A stretch of 64,000 bases of DNA from Stenotrophomonas sepilia (GCF_003244875.1 NZ_LXXZ01000087.1:1-64000); one strand, 5' to 3'. Counted from the first letter of the stretch, positions 18,324 to 28,047 are shown. Program-made: numbers and translations. The notes: generated by a model not told the origin, from the sequence alone.

Positions 18324-18938
18324 CTAAATCGGGCCCAAGTCTTTGACCACCGCCTGGCCAGGCTTCAAAAAGCCCAATAGCAACCGTCCGCCGGCGACGG
18401 TCCGCCTCATGCTGGCGTTGAGGTATCGAGCCTGGAGCTGCGCTGCCACCAGCAGCTCCTGGGTGGCCATGCTGGGCGGCCGCTCCCTGAGCGGATCGCC
18501 GGGCGACGCCAGCTGTCCTCCTATGGGCTGGACAACCGCTGGAACGGTCAAGTCGTGCTTGGCATAGGCCGTGGCCATCATCCGGCCGTTCTTGGGCGAC
18601 CAACCACCCAAGACCAACTCCGTGGTGCAGTGTTCCGCCGGCAACCCAGCCTCGGCAACGGCCTTCATGTAGTTGGGCCAAAGCTGATCGATCACGAGCC
18701 CGAGCTCAGCACTCAGTTGCTCCATCGTGAAATCGGCCCGAAAACTTGCCTCCAGGCACAGTTGGTAGATGCGAAGGAAGAACTGGGCTGACCCACGGGT
18801 CGCCAGCAACAGTTGGTGCTGGGGAATGAGGAGCAGTTTGGCTCCCGCCGAAGCTTGTCCGCTGTGCGCGTTTTCGGCCCATGTGTCCACGGTCACAACC
18901 AGCTGGTTGGCACTCAGCAGAACGTTGAGGATGCTCAT
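18324..18938 (-). CDS. Duplicated orphan family, copy A (possible Ntn-hydrolase fold)
   Basis: A 204-residue protein beginning M-S-I-L-N-V-L-L-S-A. It is clearly paralogous to the protein at 24119-24733; shared blocks include L-A-T-R-G-S-A-Q-F-F-L-R-I-Y and T-E-L-V-L-G-G-W-S. The opening beta strands, an A-T-R-G turn and the A-T-A-Y-A-K segment recall proteasome-like Ntn-hydrolases, but no N-terminal catalytic Thr, Ser or Cys is evident, so this is weak. Divergent from the small gene at 19001, whose relative also neighbours copy B. Confidence 0.5.
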   Translation of the reverse strand: MSILNVLLSANQLVVTVDTWAENAHSGQASAGAKLLLIPQHQLLLATRGSAQFFLRIYQLCLEASFRADFTMEQLSAELGLVIDQLWPNYMKAVAEAGLPAEHCTTELVLGGWSPKNGRMMATAYAKHDLTVPAVVQPIGGQLASPGDPLRERPPSMATQELLVAAQLQARYLNASMRRTVAGGRLLLGFLKPGQAVVKDLGPI

Positions 18939-19000
18939 CGCAAAAGTCTGGCGGCTTTCTGCCACTATCGGGCCTCATCTCCCCCCTGTCGAGCCCGATC

Positions 19001-19300
19001 ATGGCCCAAACCCTAGAAGACCTGGCAGCGCGATTGGATGCCTGCGAAGTCGATCTGGAAGCCCATCGCGGATATCTCAAGGCGTTGGAGTATGGGCTGC
19101 GAACGATCATTGCCAGCCACCCGAGCCCCCAACTACTGCCTGTCGCTTGGAACATGGCTCTCGCGGGAATGGCCGACGCCCATGCCGGCCACCAGACGCT
19201 CACCTACAACACGACCTTGCAGCAGGGGCTGCAGGCGTTGACTCAACAATTCAATGCCCTTGGGCAAGGGCGCGACCGAGCATCCAACTTTCTTGGCTGA
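19001..19300 (+). CDS. Small helical protein, partner of orphan copy A
   Basis: A 99-residue helical protein starting M-A-Q-T-L-E-D-L-A-A-R-L-D-A-C. It has the segment A-L-E-Y-G-L-R-T-I-I-A-S that is related to A-L-E-Y-A-V-R-A-L-V-A-S in the protein at 23827. Each lies beside a copy of the M-S-I-L-N-V family, so the two families travel together. Function unknown. Confidence 0.5.
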   Translation: MAQTLEDLAARLDACEVDLEAHRGYLKALEYGLRTIIASHPSPQLLPVAWNMALAGMADAHAGHQTLTYNTTLQQGLQALTQQFNALGQGRDRASNFLG

Positions 19301-19307
19301 CTGTCTC

Positions 19308-19328
19308 GGGGGGCACGCAATGCCCCCC
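19308..19328. terminator. Hairpin between convergent genes
   Basis: An 8-bp stem GGGGGGCA/TGCCCCCC with a 5-base loop lies 8 bases after the stop at 19300 and ~60 bases beyond the convergent gene ending at 19390. There is no T-tract, so it may act weakly in both directions. Confidence 0.4.
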
Positions 19329-19389
19329 CCACTCAGTCCACTTCACTCACCTGCCGGCTGAAGGCGTGGTGTTTTTGCGGCGGCCAACC

Positions 19390-19923
19390 TCAACGGGTCA
19401 TGATGACTCGCGTGGATTCCCCATCCGAGAGCTTGACGCTTTGCATCAAAAGCCCACCCTGCGGAGGCATGAACTCTTGACCGGGAACGGACCACATGAT
19501 GCCGGTGGTCAGGAAATATTCTCCTGCAGGCAGCCCAGTAAAACTGAAATTGCCTTGGGCGTCGCAAACCGATGTCTTACGCGCCTGCTTGTAATCGGCG
19601 CTGTCAGGGATGAACTGCACGTTGGCCGAACCCACGGTGGTATACCCGCTCTCGGCACTGCCGTAAAGCGCGAGCAGGCGCTCGCGACCATAGCCGGACT
19701 TGGGCTGCAAGGAGACTTCCAACCCCGCGCAGGTTCTGGGCTGACCACCCCGGGTTTGGAAGAAGGCTTGGCCGTTGATGGCGCCAGTGCCTTTCTCAGA
19801 GAACCAAGCAACTTCGCTGGGATCGAAAGTGGTGGTCAAAGCCACCTGCCGCGGCGGCGCTGGCGCAAACGTGGCGCAGCCTGACAGCAGCAAGATGCCG
19901 AGAGGAAGAACGAACTTTTTCAT
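19390..19923 (-). CDS. Lipoprotein with carboxypeptidase-regulatory-like fold
   Basis: A 177-residue protein. The signal peptide ends in the lipobox L-S-G-C at residue ~16. The mature part contains C-D-A-Q-G-N-F-S-F-T-G-L-P-A-G-E-Y, the pattern of carboxypeptidase-regulatory or Cna-B-like beta-sandwich domains. Two Cys in the mature part may form a disulfide. ATG at 19923. Probably an envelope protein; partner unknown. Confidence 0.6.
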   Translation of the reverse strand: MKKFVLPLGILLLSGCATFAPAPPRQVALTTTFDPSEVAWFSEKGTGAINGQAFFQTRGGQPRTCAGLEVSLQPKSGYGRERLLALYGSAESGYTTVGSANVQFIPDSADYKQARKTSVCDAQGNFSFTGLPAGEYFLTTGIMWSVPGQEFMPPQGGLLMQSVKLSDGESTRVIMTR

Positions 19924-20049
19924 TGTGCCCCTGATAGCGCCTACCTTGGCGCGGGCACAGTTTACCGATTGCGTGACACCCCTCACAGTCTGCCCGAGCC
20001 GAGTTGGTCCCAGTGGCGTTTGTCTGGCATGGCATGGCAGCCAAAGCGG

Positions 20050-20244
20050 CTAGCCAAACCACCCGCGATCCACGCGCTCCAGATCGTGGTCTTCGCCAAA
20101 GGTGAGGGCAGCCTCTTTGGGCTGCAGGTCGCTGTAGCGGGACAACTCGGTGTCGGTGAGCCCCGCGTTCTGGATGGGGAGGGCGAAGTGCGCTTGCAGA
20201 GCGGCGTTGAAGGCGGTGCACCACTGGGCGTTGATGGTCGTCAC
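20050..20244 (-). CDS. Small hypothetical protein
   Basis: A 64-residue acidic protein with L-T-D-T-E-L-S-R-Y-S-D-L in the middle and a W-F-G end. ATG at 20244 follows GAGAGAAC. No family recognised. The space from 20245 to 20591 holds GC-rich inverted repeats (for example near 20265-20295) but no convincing gene. Confidence 0.35.
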   Translation of the reverse strand: MTTINAQWCTAFNAALQAHFALPIQNAGLTDTELSRYSDLQPKEAALTFGEDHDLERVDRGWFG

Positions 20245-20591
20245 GGGCGTTCTCTCTTAGGAAATGAAAGGGACCCCGAAGGGCCCCGTGGGGTTCAGGC
20301 GTCTTTGGGCTCCGGGAGGCGGAGCGCGACCACCCCGTTGACTGGCAGGGCGTTGAGCATGAACCTGCCGGCCGAACCTTGGCGATCATCGGCCAATGGG
20401 CTTCCCGGTCCCACCTCGGGGCTCCCTGGACGGGTGCGCCAGCAAGGGAGCGCTCGAGCGGTTTGAGGGCCGCCGCCGCCCCTAAAGACGGTCGAAGCCT
20501 CGGCCAACGCTGAACGCATAGAGGCTTGCGCCTTCGATCGCAGGGGATCACAGTGAAAAAAGGCCTTTCATGAGCAAAGACGACCACTGCT

Positions 20592-21035
20592 ATGACCGCT
20601 CATCTTGATCAGTTCGCAGACCTGTGCATGGCTGCCCAGGGGTTTCGTCCCTCGCCAGCGAGGCTGACGGCGTTGTGTGATCAAGACCTGGTCTGGTTCC
20701 AGCCGGGCAAGCCAGCCCAGTTTGGACTCACCAAGCTGGGTAAGTCCCAGCTGATGGAGATGCTGAAGGCGTGTTGCTGCGGGACCGTGGATGATCCAAT
20801 CGCCAGTGCCAAATCGATGCGACCGAACAACGCGGAGTTCTCGGCTGGAATGGCTTACTTCGACGAATTCGAGTGCAATTTGCGCTTGGGCGTTCGACCT
20901 GAAATTCTCCCGGACCGCCTTGCCTTCCTCGCTTGGCTGATCAAAGAGCAACCTAGCGCGCCCATGACCGCACAGAAAGCGCCATCGCCCACCCGACGCT
21001 GCCGACAGCCGTCCCGTCCGCACCTTGCACCATAG
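20592..21035 (+). CDS. Hypothetical protein
   Basis: A 147-residue protein. The first ~115 residues look like a compact domain with D-Q-D-L-V-W-F-Q-P-G and A-C-C-C-G. The last 30 are Pro/Arg-rich. No recognised motif. From 21036 to 21325 I see no gene. Confidence 0.4.
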   Translation: MTAHLDQFADLCMAAQGFRPSPARLTALCDQDLVWFQPGKPAQFGLTKLGKSQLMEMLKACCCGTVDDPIASAKSMRPNNAEFSAGMAYFDEFECNLRLGVRPEILPDRLAFLAWLIKEQPSAPMTAQKAPSPTRRCRQPSRPHLAP

Positions 21036-21325
21036 CACAAGGGCATGGCGTGTCTGACGGAGAGCGCAGGCGTGCTCTCGCAAGCCTAGGCGCTACCAAG
21101 TGCCCGCTTGCGCCATCCGTGCAACCGTATTGATCTTCGTAACAGACGCCGCAGGTGTCAATGCTGGCGATCGCCGGGCTCACGGCCTATTGCTGTACAG
21201 TTCAGACGCAGATGCATGGTTGTTCGATCGAGGCTTGCAAGCCAGTGGAGCTGGGGCTGAAGTTCATGGAAAGCTTGCCGATAAACCTGTAACAAGGTAA
21301 ATGAGGCGAGAAGCCAAGCGAAGCG

Positions 21326-22870
21326 ATGGCGCGTTTCAGATCGGGGGTTGCTTTGAGCGTTCGAGAAAATCGGCGTCGCTACGTCTCGACCGTAATAGGA
21401 GCCACGGCGGTGTGCCTCTTGGCGATGCTCGCGGTCGCCCAAGCCATCCTCTACGTGCGTGACAAGGAAGGGGCGGAGGCAGTGGCGGAAGCCGCGGTGA
21501 CGCGCGCGGAGGCCATATCTCGTGACCGGCGCGTAGCGGCCGAACAAGCCTCTCGCATCGGACAGCCGCCTTGCTCCGACACCGACATCGACTCACTAAA
21601 GGAGATCGCGTTCCGCTCCATCTACATGAGCGACATCGGTCGCATCCGAGACGGACGCCTTGTCTGCAGCGCTCTCTGGGGGCGCTCGCGCCCCTACACC
21701 CTCCCCGCCCCACGCTTCTCCAGCGGCGCTGTCCGGCTTTGGCACGCGTCGGATCTCGTTGGCTCCCCCTACACCGGGTCCAATCTGATCGCCCAAGGCG
21801 ACACGTTCACCGTGTCCTCCCCGTCTGCCTTCGAGAGCTTGGACCCTGCGCGCAGCAGCTCCATCAGCATCGAAACGAAGGACCGATCGTTTACATTCCG
21901 CACCTTGTCCCCGACCAGCCGCGTCGGCAGCCCGTCTCTCGTCCAAGCTCAACATTGCAGCCGGGTGGCCGACGTTTGCGCGTTCGTTACCAGCCCTAGG
22001 CACGTGGTGTCCGAACTGCCCTCGGCGTTGCTCACCACCATCCTGGCAGCGGGTGCCTCGGTAGGGCTTTTGCTCGCGTTCTTGCTGATCAAACACCAAA
22101 TCACGGCTCGGCAAACCATCCAGCAACGGTTGGTGCTTGCACTGAAGCGCAGCGAGATCGAACTGGCCTACCAGCCACTGCGTCGAATTGGCACGCGGGA
22201 GCTCGTGGGATTTGAAGCGCTCAGCCGCTGGCGCCCGCCGGGAGACGATGAAATCCCGCCGGCCATCTTCGTGCCCATCGCCCACCGATTCGGCCTGAGT
22301 CCTGATCTTTTTCGATACGTGCTGGCCCGTGCCATGAATGATCTCGCCCCCGCGCTGAGGGAGCATAGGAACCTCTACGTAAGCATCAATGCCGAGCCCG
22401 TGGACATGGCCCAAGAGTGCGTCGTTCGCTACATCGGCAGCGTCACCAACGATTTTGGCGTGTTGCCAGAGCAAATTCGCATCGAGATCACCGAGCGGGA
22501 AGAACTCGTGTCCGCTGCCGCAAAGAGCAACATGCAGGCCCTCTCTGTTCTGGGATACCGGTTCTTGATCGACGACTTCGGGACCGGCAGCGCCAACTTC
22601 TCCCGCCTCGCCCAATCGCCGTTTCGAGGAATCAAGATCGATCGCATGTTCGTGGCCGCTATCAACGAGGACTCCCCCCTGCGGCCCGTTTTGCCAGGGA
22701 TGTATCGCATCGCACGTGAGCTTGGGCTGGATGTCATCGCAGAAGGCGTCGAATCAGAGGCGCAAGATTTGCTGCTCTACCGGATTGCTCCAGAGGCTAT
22801 TGGCCAAGGGTGGCACTATGGCTGCCCTCTCTCAACCAAAGACGCGCTTGCCGCCATCCAAGTTGGGTAG
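21326..22870 (+). CDS. Cyclic-di-GMP phosphodiesterase with periplasmic CSS-type sensor (EAL)
   Basis: A 514-residue membrane protein. Transmembrane helices lie near residues 22-45 and 235-255 and enclose a periplasmic domain with C-S-A, a CSS-like motif, near residue 112. CSS-EAL proteins sense redox through this motif. The cytoplasmic EAL domain has F-E-A-L-S-R-W, S-I-N-A-E, E-I-T-E, I-D-D-F-G-T-G, K-I-D-R and A-E-G-V-E-S. All metal and catalytic positions I can place are retained. The product should hydrolyse c-di-GMP and favour motility over attachment. Confidence 0.85.
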   Translation: MARFRSGVALSVRENRRRYVSTVIGATAVCLLAMLAVAQAILYVRDKEGAEAVAEAAVTRAEAISRDRRVAAEQASRIGQPPCSDTDIDSLKEIAFRSIYMSDIGRIRDGRLVCSALWGRSRPYTLPAPRFSSGAVRLWHASDLVGSPYTGSNLIAQGDTFTVSSPSAFESLDPARSSSISIETKDRSFTFRTLSPTSRVGSPSLVQAQHCSRVADVCAFVTSPRHVVSELPSALLTTILAAGASVGLLLAFLLIKHQITARQTIQQRLVLALKRSEIELAYQPLRRIGTRELVGFEALSRWRPPGDDEIPPAIFVPIAHRFGLSPDLFRYVLARAMNDLAPALREHRNLYVSINAEPVDMAQECVVRYIGSVTNDFGVLPEQIRIEITEREELVSAAAKSNMQALSVLGYRFLIDDFGTGSANFSRLAQSPFRGIKIDRMFVAAINEDSPLRPVLPGMYRIARELGLDVIAEGVESEAQDLLLYRIAPEAIGQGWHYGCPLSTKDALAAIQVG

Positions 22871-23419
22871 CCCTCGCGCACGGGTCGACCCGAGCGCGTT
22901 CACTGGCGCTTGACGTTCGCCCTAGCAAGATGTCCGTGCGTCCGATGGACGCGACAATCGTGAAAATCTCCGCTATGGCGCTGACCCCAGTTGGCGCCGC
23001 CGAACCCAAAGGGGTGACTCCCCCTCCCCTAGGTGACGCCCCGGCAGTTCAGGGCATCGTCGTGATCGGCACCCCTAGCAGGCGGCCTCTTTAGGGCAAC
23101 GCGCGACACACACCCTCAGCAGTGGTCGCAACCGACTGGCCGCCGGTCTGGCCTTTTGCTGGTTAACGAACTGGCTCAGCGCTTTCCAACAGCGCCGCTC
23201 GGTTACTTCCCTGTGCCCAAGGCTGTCGCCGTGCAGCCCGCCTCTTTATCATGCTCCTGCGACGGCAATAGAGGGATCGGACAGCGGTATCTGGCGTGCG
23301 GACTGCGCGGACGACCCCGTAGATGAATTCTTCAGAATCCAATTGTCTCATCTGGTTCCGGTGGGGTTGTCGCGGTGCATCATATGCATTCCGCTCTGTT
23401 CAGCTTTTTGTTCATCTTC
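22871..23419. other. 549 bases without a convincing gene
   Basis: Both strands hold only short frames with no recognisable motif. Codon structure looks random. It separates the intact EAL gene from the degraded part of the signalling region. Confidence 0.4.
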
Positions 23420-23686
23420 ATGCCCAACATTGGACGTTTCTTCATCGATCAGGTTGAGGGTGTGCGGCGGGCCGACGGCTCGCTCTTGCAGGTCACGCGG
23501 ATCAGTTGCGCTTGTCTGGAATGCGGCCGCCAACTGCGATTGGTTCCAGGGCATGGCCTGCTGGACTTGGACGGCGCCGCCGTGCTCACTTGCCCGCTCT
23601 GTGACAACCGCTAGGCGGTGGCACGCGCGAGGTTGGAAAAGCTTTGCCCCCAACCTAACCACCCGCGCATGGCGAGTCTTGATTGA
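23420..23686 (+). pseudogene. Zinc-ribbon protein with in-frame TAG
   Basis: Paralog of the gene at 28726. It shares a CxxC pair (CLEC), the segment G-L-x-D-L-(D/E)-G-A and a second pair (CPLC). After the second pair a TAG at 23612-23614 stands where the relative has a Gln codon (H-Q-A-V-S-R against R-stop-A-V-A-R). The frame then continues with A-V-A-R-A-R-L-E-K-L. Most simply this is a CAG-to-TAG nonsense mutation. The first start in frame is at 23375; ATG 23420 fits the paralog better. Confidence 0.55.
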
Positions 23687-23826
23687 AGAGTGGACCGCTG
23701 TGTGCTGGCCCGAAAGGGCCGATTGACGGTGCAGTCAAGCGGAACGCTCACCGGTTTCCAACGCTTGAGCTTGGGGCCACCCTGCTGCCAGACCGCGATT
23801 CGGTGGCCAGCCAATGGAGGAGGGGT

Positions 23827-24216
23827 ATGCACAAGGCTGAGACGGAGGCGTTGGTCAAGTTGGAGCTCCGCCTGAGCGAGTGCGAGAGGCGCCTGCCCAA
23901 CGCTGAGGGCGAAACCAATGCCTTGGAGTATGCGGTCAGGGCTTTGGTGGCCAGTTCTGCCAATCCCACCGCGGTGCGCCTTGCATGGGCCCACCTGATG
24001 CCCATGATCGTCGACATCCATGTGCCTCCCCAGCCAACGCTCCAATGCAGACTTTCTGCTTGGCTTGCGTCATGGACTGAGGTCCGTGGCCGAGCAAATC
24101 GACGCTTTGCCCTGCCCCCTAGAGACCTCCCAGATCGAGAACGGTTGCTTGGCCCTTTGAGAGAATTGCTGCCAACAGACGACCGCCCGCTAATGGCCGC
24201 TCGCTGTCGCCGTTGA
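23827..24216 (+). CDS. Small helical protein, partner of orphan copy B
   Basis: The first ~85 residues are related to the protein at 19001 (E-L-R-L-S-E-C-E-R-R-L and A-L-E-Y-A-V-R-A-L-V). The last ~35 residues are read through the 3' end of the convergent gene and look spurious, so a stop or frame change may have been lost near 24110. ATG at 23827 follows GGAGGAGGGG. Function unknown. Confidence 0.45.
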   Translation: MHKAETEALVKLELRLSECERRLPNAEGETNALEYAVRALVASSANPTAVRLAWAHLMPMIVDIHVPPQPTLQCRLSAWLASWTEVRGRANRRFALPPRDLPDRERLLGPLRELLPTDDRPLMAARCRR

Positions 24217-24733
24217 GGTAAGCGGCTTGCAAGCGTCCTGCTGCCATCAACTCCGCCCGTCCCATGCCTGCTGGCTGATTCCGCAAGGGCTCTCCTGGCG
24301 ACGCCAAGCCTCCCACCAGCGCTTGGACCACGGCGGGACGGCCATCTTCGGACTTTGCATAAGCGGTGGCAACCATGCGCTGGGCGTGCGCCGACCAGCC
24401 GCCCAAAACCAACTCGGTGTGCATAGCGCTGATGGGTATGCCAGCGGCTGCCGCCGCGCTCACGTAGTTTGGCCAGAGGCGATCAATCACGCCGCCAAGC
24501 TCGCCGGACAGCCGCTCTATCGTGAAGTCTGCTCGAAAACTGGCTTGGAGACAGAGCTCGTAGATTCTTAGGAAGAACTGGGCCGACCCACGCGTGGCCA
24601 AGACGGCGTTGTGCTGAGGCAGCAGAAGCAACTTGGCGCCCTCTGAGTGCGCCCCGGTTTGAGCATCTTGCGCAAGGGTATCGACGGTCACAGCCAAGTG
24701 ATCGGCACTCAGCAACACGTTCAAAATGCTCAT
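24119..24733 (-). CDS. Duplicated orphan family, copy B (possible Ntn-hydrolase fold)
   Basis: A 204-residue protein, full-length paralog of 18324-18938. It keeps the opening M-S-I-L-N-V-L-L-S-A, the A-T-R-G-S-A-Q-F-F-L-R-I-Y block and the E-L-V-L-G-G-W-S block, with the two copies nearly equal in length. It is convergent with and overlaps its small partner, whereas copy A is divergent from its partner, so the pair was rearranged after duplication. Enzymatic function is uncertain. Confidence 0.5.
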   Translation of the reverse strand: MSILNVLLSADHLAVTVDTLAQDAQTGAHSEGAKLLLLPQHNAVLATRGSAQFFLRIYELCLQASFRADFTIERLSGELGGVIDRLWPNYVSAAAAAGIPISAMHTELVLGGWSAHAQRMVATAYAKSEDGRPAVVQALVGGLASPGEPLRNQPAGMGRAELMAAGRLQAAYLNGDSERPLAGGRLLAAILSKGQATVLDLGGL

Positions 24734-24781
24734 CTGCCGTCCTTGGGATCCATTCAGTCGATTGAACCTTCCAACGCCAAT

Positions 24782-25015
24782 TCAGCCATAGGGGTTGTTG
24801 AGAATCTCAGACGCAATCCGCTCTCCCGCGTCCAACGCATGGAGGCACGACGACGCTTTGATGCTCAAATCCGAGCGCCCTCCCACGCCATGGACCTCGA
24901 CAGCGAGAAGAACCCAACGGCTTTCACTGAGCCGCCAGATCTCGGAGGTGTAAACGTGCTCTCCCACCGACAAGGTGACCCGTTCTAAATCTTTGCCCGG
25001 CTTGGAAGTACCCAT
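24782..25015 (-). CDS. Hypothetical protein
   Basis: A 77-residue protein. The first half has beta character (V-T-L-S-V-G-E-H-V-Y-T-S-E-I). A late S-S-C-L-H-A-L-D-A-G-E segment follows. ATG at 25015; a longer frame to 25072 exists. No family recognised. Confidence 0.35.
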   Translation of the reverse strand: MGTSKPGKDLERVTLSVGEHVYTSEIWRLSESRWVLLAVEVHGVGGRSDLSIKASSCLHALDAGERIASEILNNPYG

Positions 25016-25192
25016 GGCCCTCGAACCCTGACTGTTCAAAAGCAGTGTGCACGCGAACGCCGCTGGCCTCAACTGATCGCCTTCCTGCGACGCGGGGAGT
25101 CACACTCAAGCGAAATGCCCCCCGATGGATCAGACCCAGTCCTCATTGGATGCCGGCGATGTGACCGTGACCTGCCCAACCTGGGGTGGCCG

Positions 25193-25447
25193 TCATGGCG
25201 TTGAAAGGGCGGGACATAGTGAGGGGGCCGCGCCCACCGCGTTCGGGGCATCTCCGGCCGACTCCACCGCTGAAATGGGCCCGATCTGCAGCAGAGCCAA
25301 GGCCGCCAAGCACGCCTGCCGACTGGCGAACGTCTCCCGGGGAGCCATCAAAACATGCCCGCGTGGCGCCACCAGCCGCCAGCGCCAACCTTCCGCCCCG
25401 GTGATCCGGGCCCAAAATCCCACCCGGTGGTATACCTCAACGTACAT
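25193..25447 (-). CDS. YegP/DUF1508-like protein
   Basis: An 84-residue protein containing W-R-W-R-L-V-A-P-R-G-H-V and F-A-S-R-Q-A-C-L-A-A-L. This matches the pattern of the short DUF1508 (YegP) fold: a Trp-Arg strand followed by a K/R-x-A-C helix. The C-terminal 30 residues are low-complexity. Function of the family is unclear. Confidence 0.5.
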   Translation of the reverse strand: MYVEVYHRVGFWARITGAEGWRWRLVAPRGHVLMAPRETFASRQACLAALALLQIGPISAVESAGDAPNAVGAAPSLCPALSTP

Positions 25448-25544
25448 AGCTGCCTTGCGTGATCAATCTGCGATGCTAGCGCCATCGAACCGAGCTCGGC
25501 CTATCTTCCGGCCGGGCGTTTAACTCGTCTTTTGAACAACGCGC

Positions 25545-25907
25545 TCAGGCGTGCGTCGCTAGAGCCTGCTCCGGCCCCGGGACGCCCCGGCTCACAGGCT
25601 CATCCAGCAGGTTTGAGCCCCCAGGACGTCCGGGAAGAGACCGCAACAATTGACTCACCCTGTGGACGCTTCCTCCCCTACCCCCCTCCGCACCCAGCAC
25701 GTAGAGAACCCGCCCCTCAAACTGGGCGGATGCCAGCTCAAGCCCCTCCACGTCTGCCAACTTCTTCGTCAGAAGAGCTCGCCACGACGCGGGCGGTTCG
25801 GATTCAAATTCGACGATCACCGCGGTATCACCGCACTCCAGCGGCATGATTTCGACGCGAAGGGCGTGGGGCGACGCTGCCGGCAAATCGGGGGCGGATC
25901 GGGCCAT
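25545..25907 (-). CDS. Hypothetical protein
   Basis: A 120-residue protein with a beta-rich middle (A-V-I-V-E-F-E-S-E, then V-L-Y-V-L-G) and a basic, Pro/Gly-rich C-terminus. No recognised motif. It lies between the YegP-like gene and the broken response-regulator genes. Confidence 0.35.
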   Translation of the reverse strand: MARSAPDLPAASPHALRVEIMPLECGDTAVIVEFESEPPASWRALLTKKLADVEGLELASAQFEGRVLYVLGAEGGRGGSVHRVSQLLRSLPGRPGGSNLLDEPVSRGVPGPEQALATHA

Positions 25908-26065
25908 AGTGGGAGTGTCCAGGCGGGAGGGGGTGGGGATTGAGTATCCAGCCCTCGCGGCAAAACCGCGTCAAGGCGCGACGGCGCCCTCGCCTTCCCG
26001 TGATTGCCGTCATCACAGGGATGCACCAGCGCTTTACTCCCCGTCCTGCATGATTCCTCGAATTT

Positions 26066-26453
26066 TTGATCAACCAGGTTTGCTATGACTGCCTCTCGTA
26101 CCCTCGCATCCTTCTTGTAGAGCACGACGTCGCCATCCGCGAATCGATGCAGGACGTTCTCAAAGACAGCGGCTATGACATCACTGCGGTCGGAGACGCT
26201 GAAGCGGCTGTGGAGCGCTTGGCACAGCAACCCGCCTTCGATCTCCTCATCTCCGACGTGGGCCTGCCGGGGATGAACGGGCACGATCTCGCCAAGCACG
26301 CCATGGCACGCCACCCTTCCGTGACGGTCCTGCTGGTCACCGGTCACGGGGGCGTTTCCGGCGCAGACCCACACTTCCTCGAAAACGACGTTATGCTGCT
26401 CAAGAAGCTTTCACGCTGCTGGAGTTGCTGGGAACGGTTCGTTCGACGCTTTG
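26066..26453 (+). pseudogene. Receiver (REC) domain, frameshifted
   Basis: A CheY-like receiver with I-L-L-V-E-H-D at the acidic pocket, phospho-acceptor Asp in L-I-S-D-V-G-L-P-G, and V-L-L-V-T-G-H-G. After L-L-K-K the frame slips near 26407-26411 (AAGAAGCTTTCACG). A one-base change restores F-T-L-L-E-L-L-G, the expected Lys-Pro-Phe end of a receiver, stopping at 26453. The N-terminus also lacks a clear start in frame. It is convergent with, and overlaps, the broken kinase. Confidence 0.6.
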
Positions 26454-28047
26454 ACGGCTTCCAGCAACAACTCGGTCACTCTTCTTTCCAACTCCCCCGC
26501 GGCGAACGGCTTGGTGAGTATCTCCATGCCAGACTCAAGCTGGCCGGCTCCTACCGCGACGCTTGCTGCATAGCCGGTGATGAATAACACCGGCGTGTCG
26601 GACGGCGCTGCCGGCCCGCGTCCGCCACCTGCCGCCCATTGAGCGAGCCCGTCAGGCCCACGTCCGTAATCAGCAAATCAAAGTGCTTTTCGCTGGCATG
26701 CACAGTGAGGGCGTCGCTGCCGTTTGCAGCCGCCTTCACGCGGTGGCCCAAACTGCTCAGCACCTCTTTCACCAGCGTGCGCATGGCGGTCTCGTCTTCT
26801 ACCAGAAGGACCGAGCGACCAGGCGACGTGGCTGGGGGAAGCGCGGGCGTTTCCTGGATTCGGTCATCGGTATCAGCCGTGCTTTGCGGCAAATAAAGGT
26901 GCATCGTGGTTCCCACCCCAGGGATGGAGTCAACCGCCACCTGACCGCCGGATTGGCGCGTGAATACGTAGATCGGCAAGCCCCACCCCGTGCCCTACCC
27001 GATCGGCTTGGTCGTGAAGAAGGGCTCGAACACCTTTTCAACAACGCTCGCGTCCATGCCGGTTCCCGTGTCTCGGACCGACAAGCGAACATAGGGTCCA
27101 GGCGTCAGCACCAAACGCTCCGCCAGTCCGCCATCGACGTGTGAGAGCTCGGCCTCAATCGAGATGCGCCCTCCATCCGGCGTCGCATCGCGCTCGTTGA
27201 TGCACAGGTTGAGAAGGGCGTTTTCCAGCTGCGGAGCATCCACCCGCACGACGTCCTCCACTTGATCCGACCGCGTCTCGATCTCAATGGAGGGCCCGAT
27301 GGAGCGGGCCAGGATGTGGAGCGTCCTGTTCACCATGGCCGACACGTGGATGGCCGACGGTGCCAACGTCCGCCGGCGAAAGAACGCCAACAGTCGTTGG
27401 GTTAACGCTGCAGCTCGGTCGGCCCCCGTTCGAGCCATCTCCACGTAGCGACCCAGGTCCTCCAAACGGCCTTGGCCAACGCGCATCTCCAACAGCTCCA
27501 AGCCCATGGAGACCCCGGTGAGCATGTTGTTGAAGTCGTGGGCAATGCCGCTGGCCAGTTGGCCGGGGGACTCCATCTTCTGGCCCTGTCTCAGCCGTTC
27601 CTCCATCGCCATCAGTTCGTCAGTGCCGGCCTGCACCCGCTCTTCAAGCGTTGCGGTCAACTGCTGCAAACGCTCTTGAGCCACGCGGCGATCGGTGATG
27701 CCGGAGGCTGCACCGAACCACTCGCTCACGTTGCCTTCGCTGTCCATCAACGGGACTGCCCGCAACTGTATCCAGCGGACGGAGCCGTCTGGCAACAAGG
27801 CGCGGTGTTCTACCTCCAACGGCGACGCCAACTCCGGGGCATGAGCAATGGCCAATTCCACCGCGGGCCTGTCCTCGGGGTGGATCAGCTGTTGACGCCA
27901 GTTGCCCCCAGTGGCCTTGAGCTCGGCCATGTCCCCTTGGCGATAAATCTGCTCCTGCTGCCAATCGGGGGAGATTGAGTAACGCGACTGGGTGGCCGCG
28001 GCCACCAGTGCCCCCAGGGGCCGCTCGCTTGCGCCTAGGATTGGCAC
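26411..28047 (-). pseudogene. PAS histidine kinase with C-terminal receiver, broken
   Basis: Segments in order: a truncated PAS/PAC domain (G-S-V-R-W-I-Q-L-R-A-V-P), an H-box G-I-A-H-D-F-N-N, an N-box and D-T-G-T-G-M ATPase motif, then V-F-E-P-F-F-T-T-K. A TAG stop follows at 26995-26997 and the same frame resumes with G-T-G. A receiver follows (L-L-V-E-D-E, L-I-T-D-V-G). A second lesion, one base missing near 26611, shifts the frame before the end; the shifted frame gives the proper V-L-F-I-T-G-Y and T-K-P-F. The 5' end abuts a broken EAL gene at ~28030. At least three lesions, so non-functional unless they are sequence errors. Confidence 0.65.
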
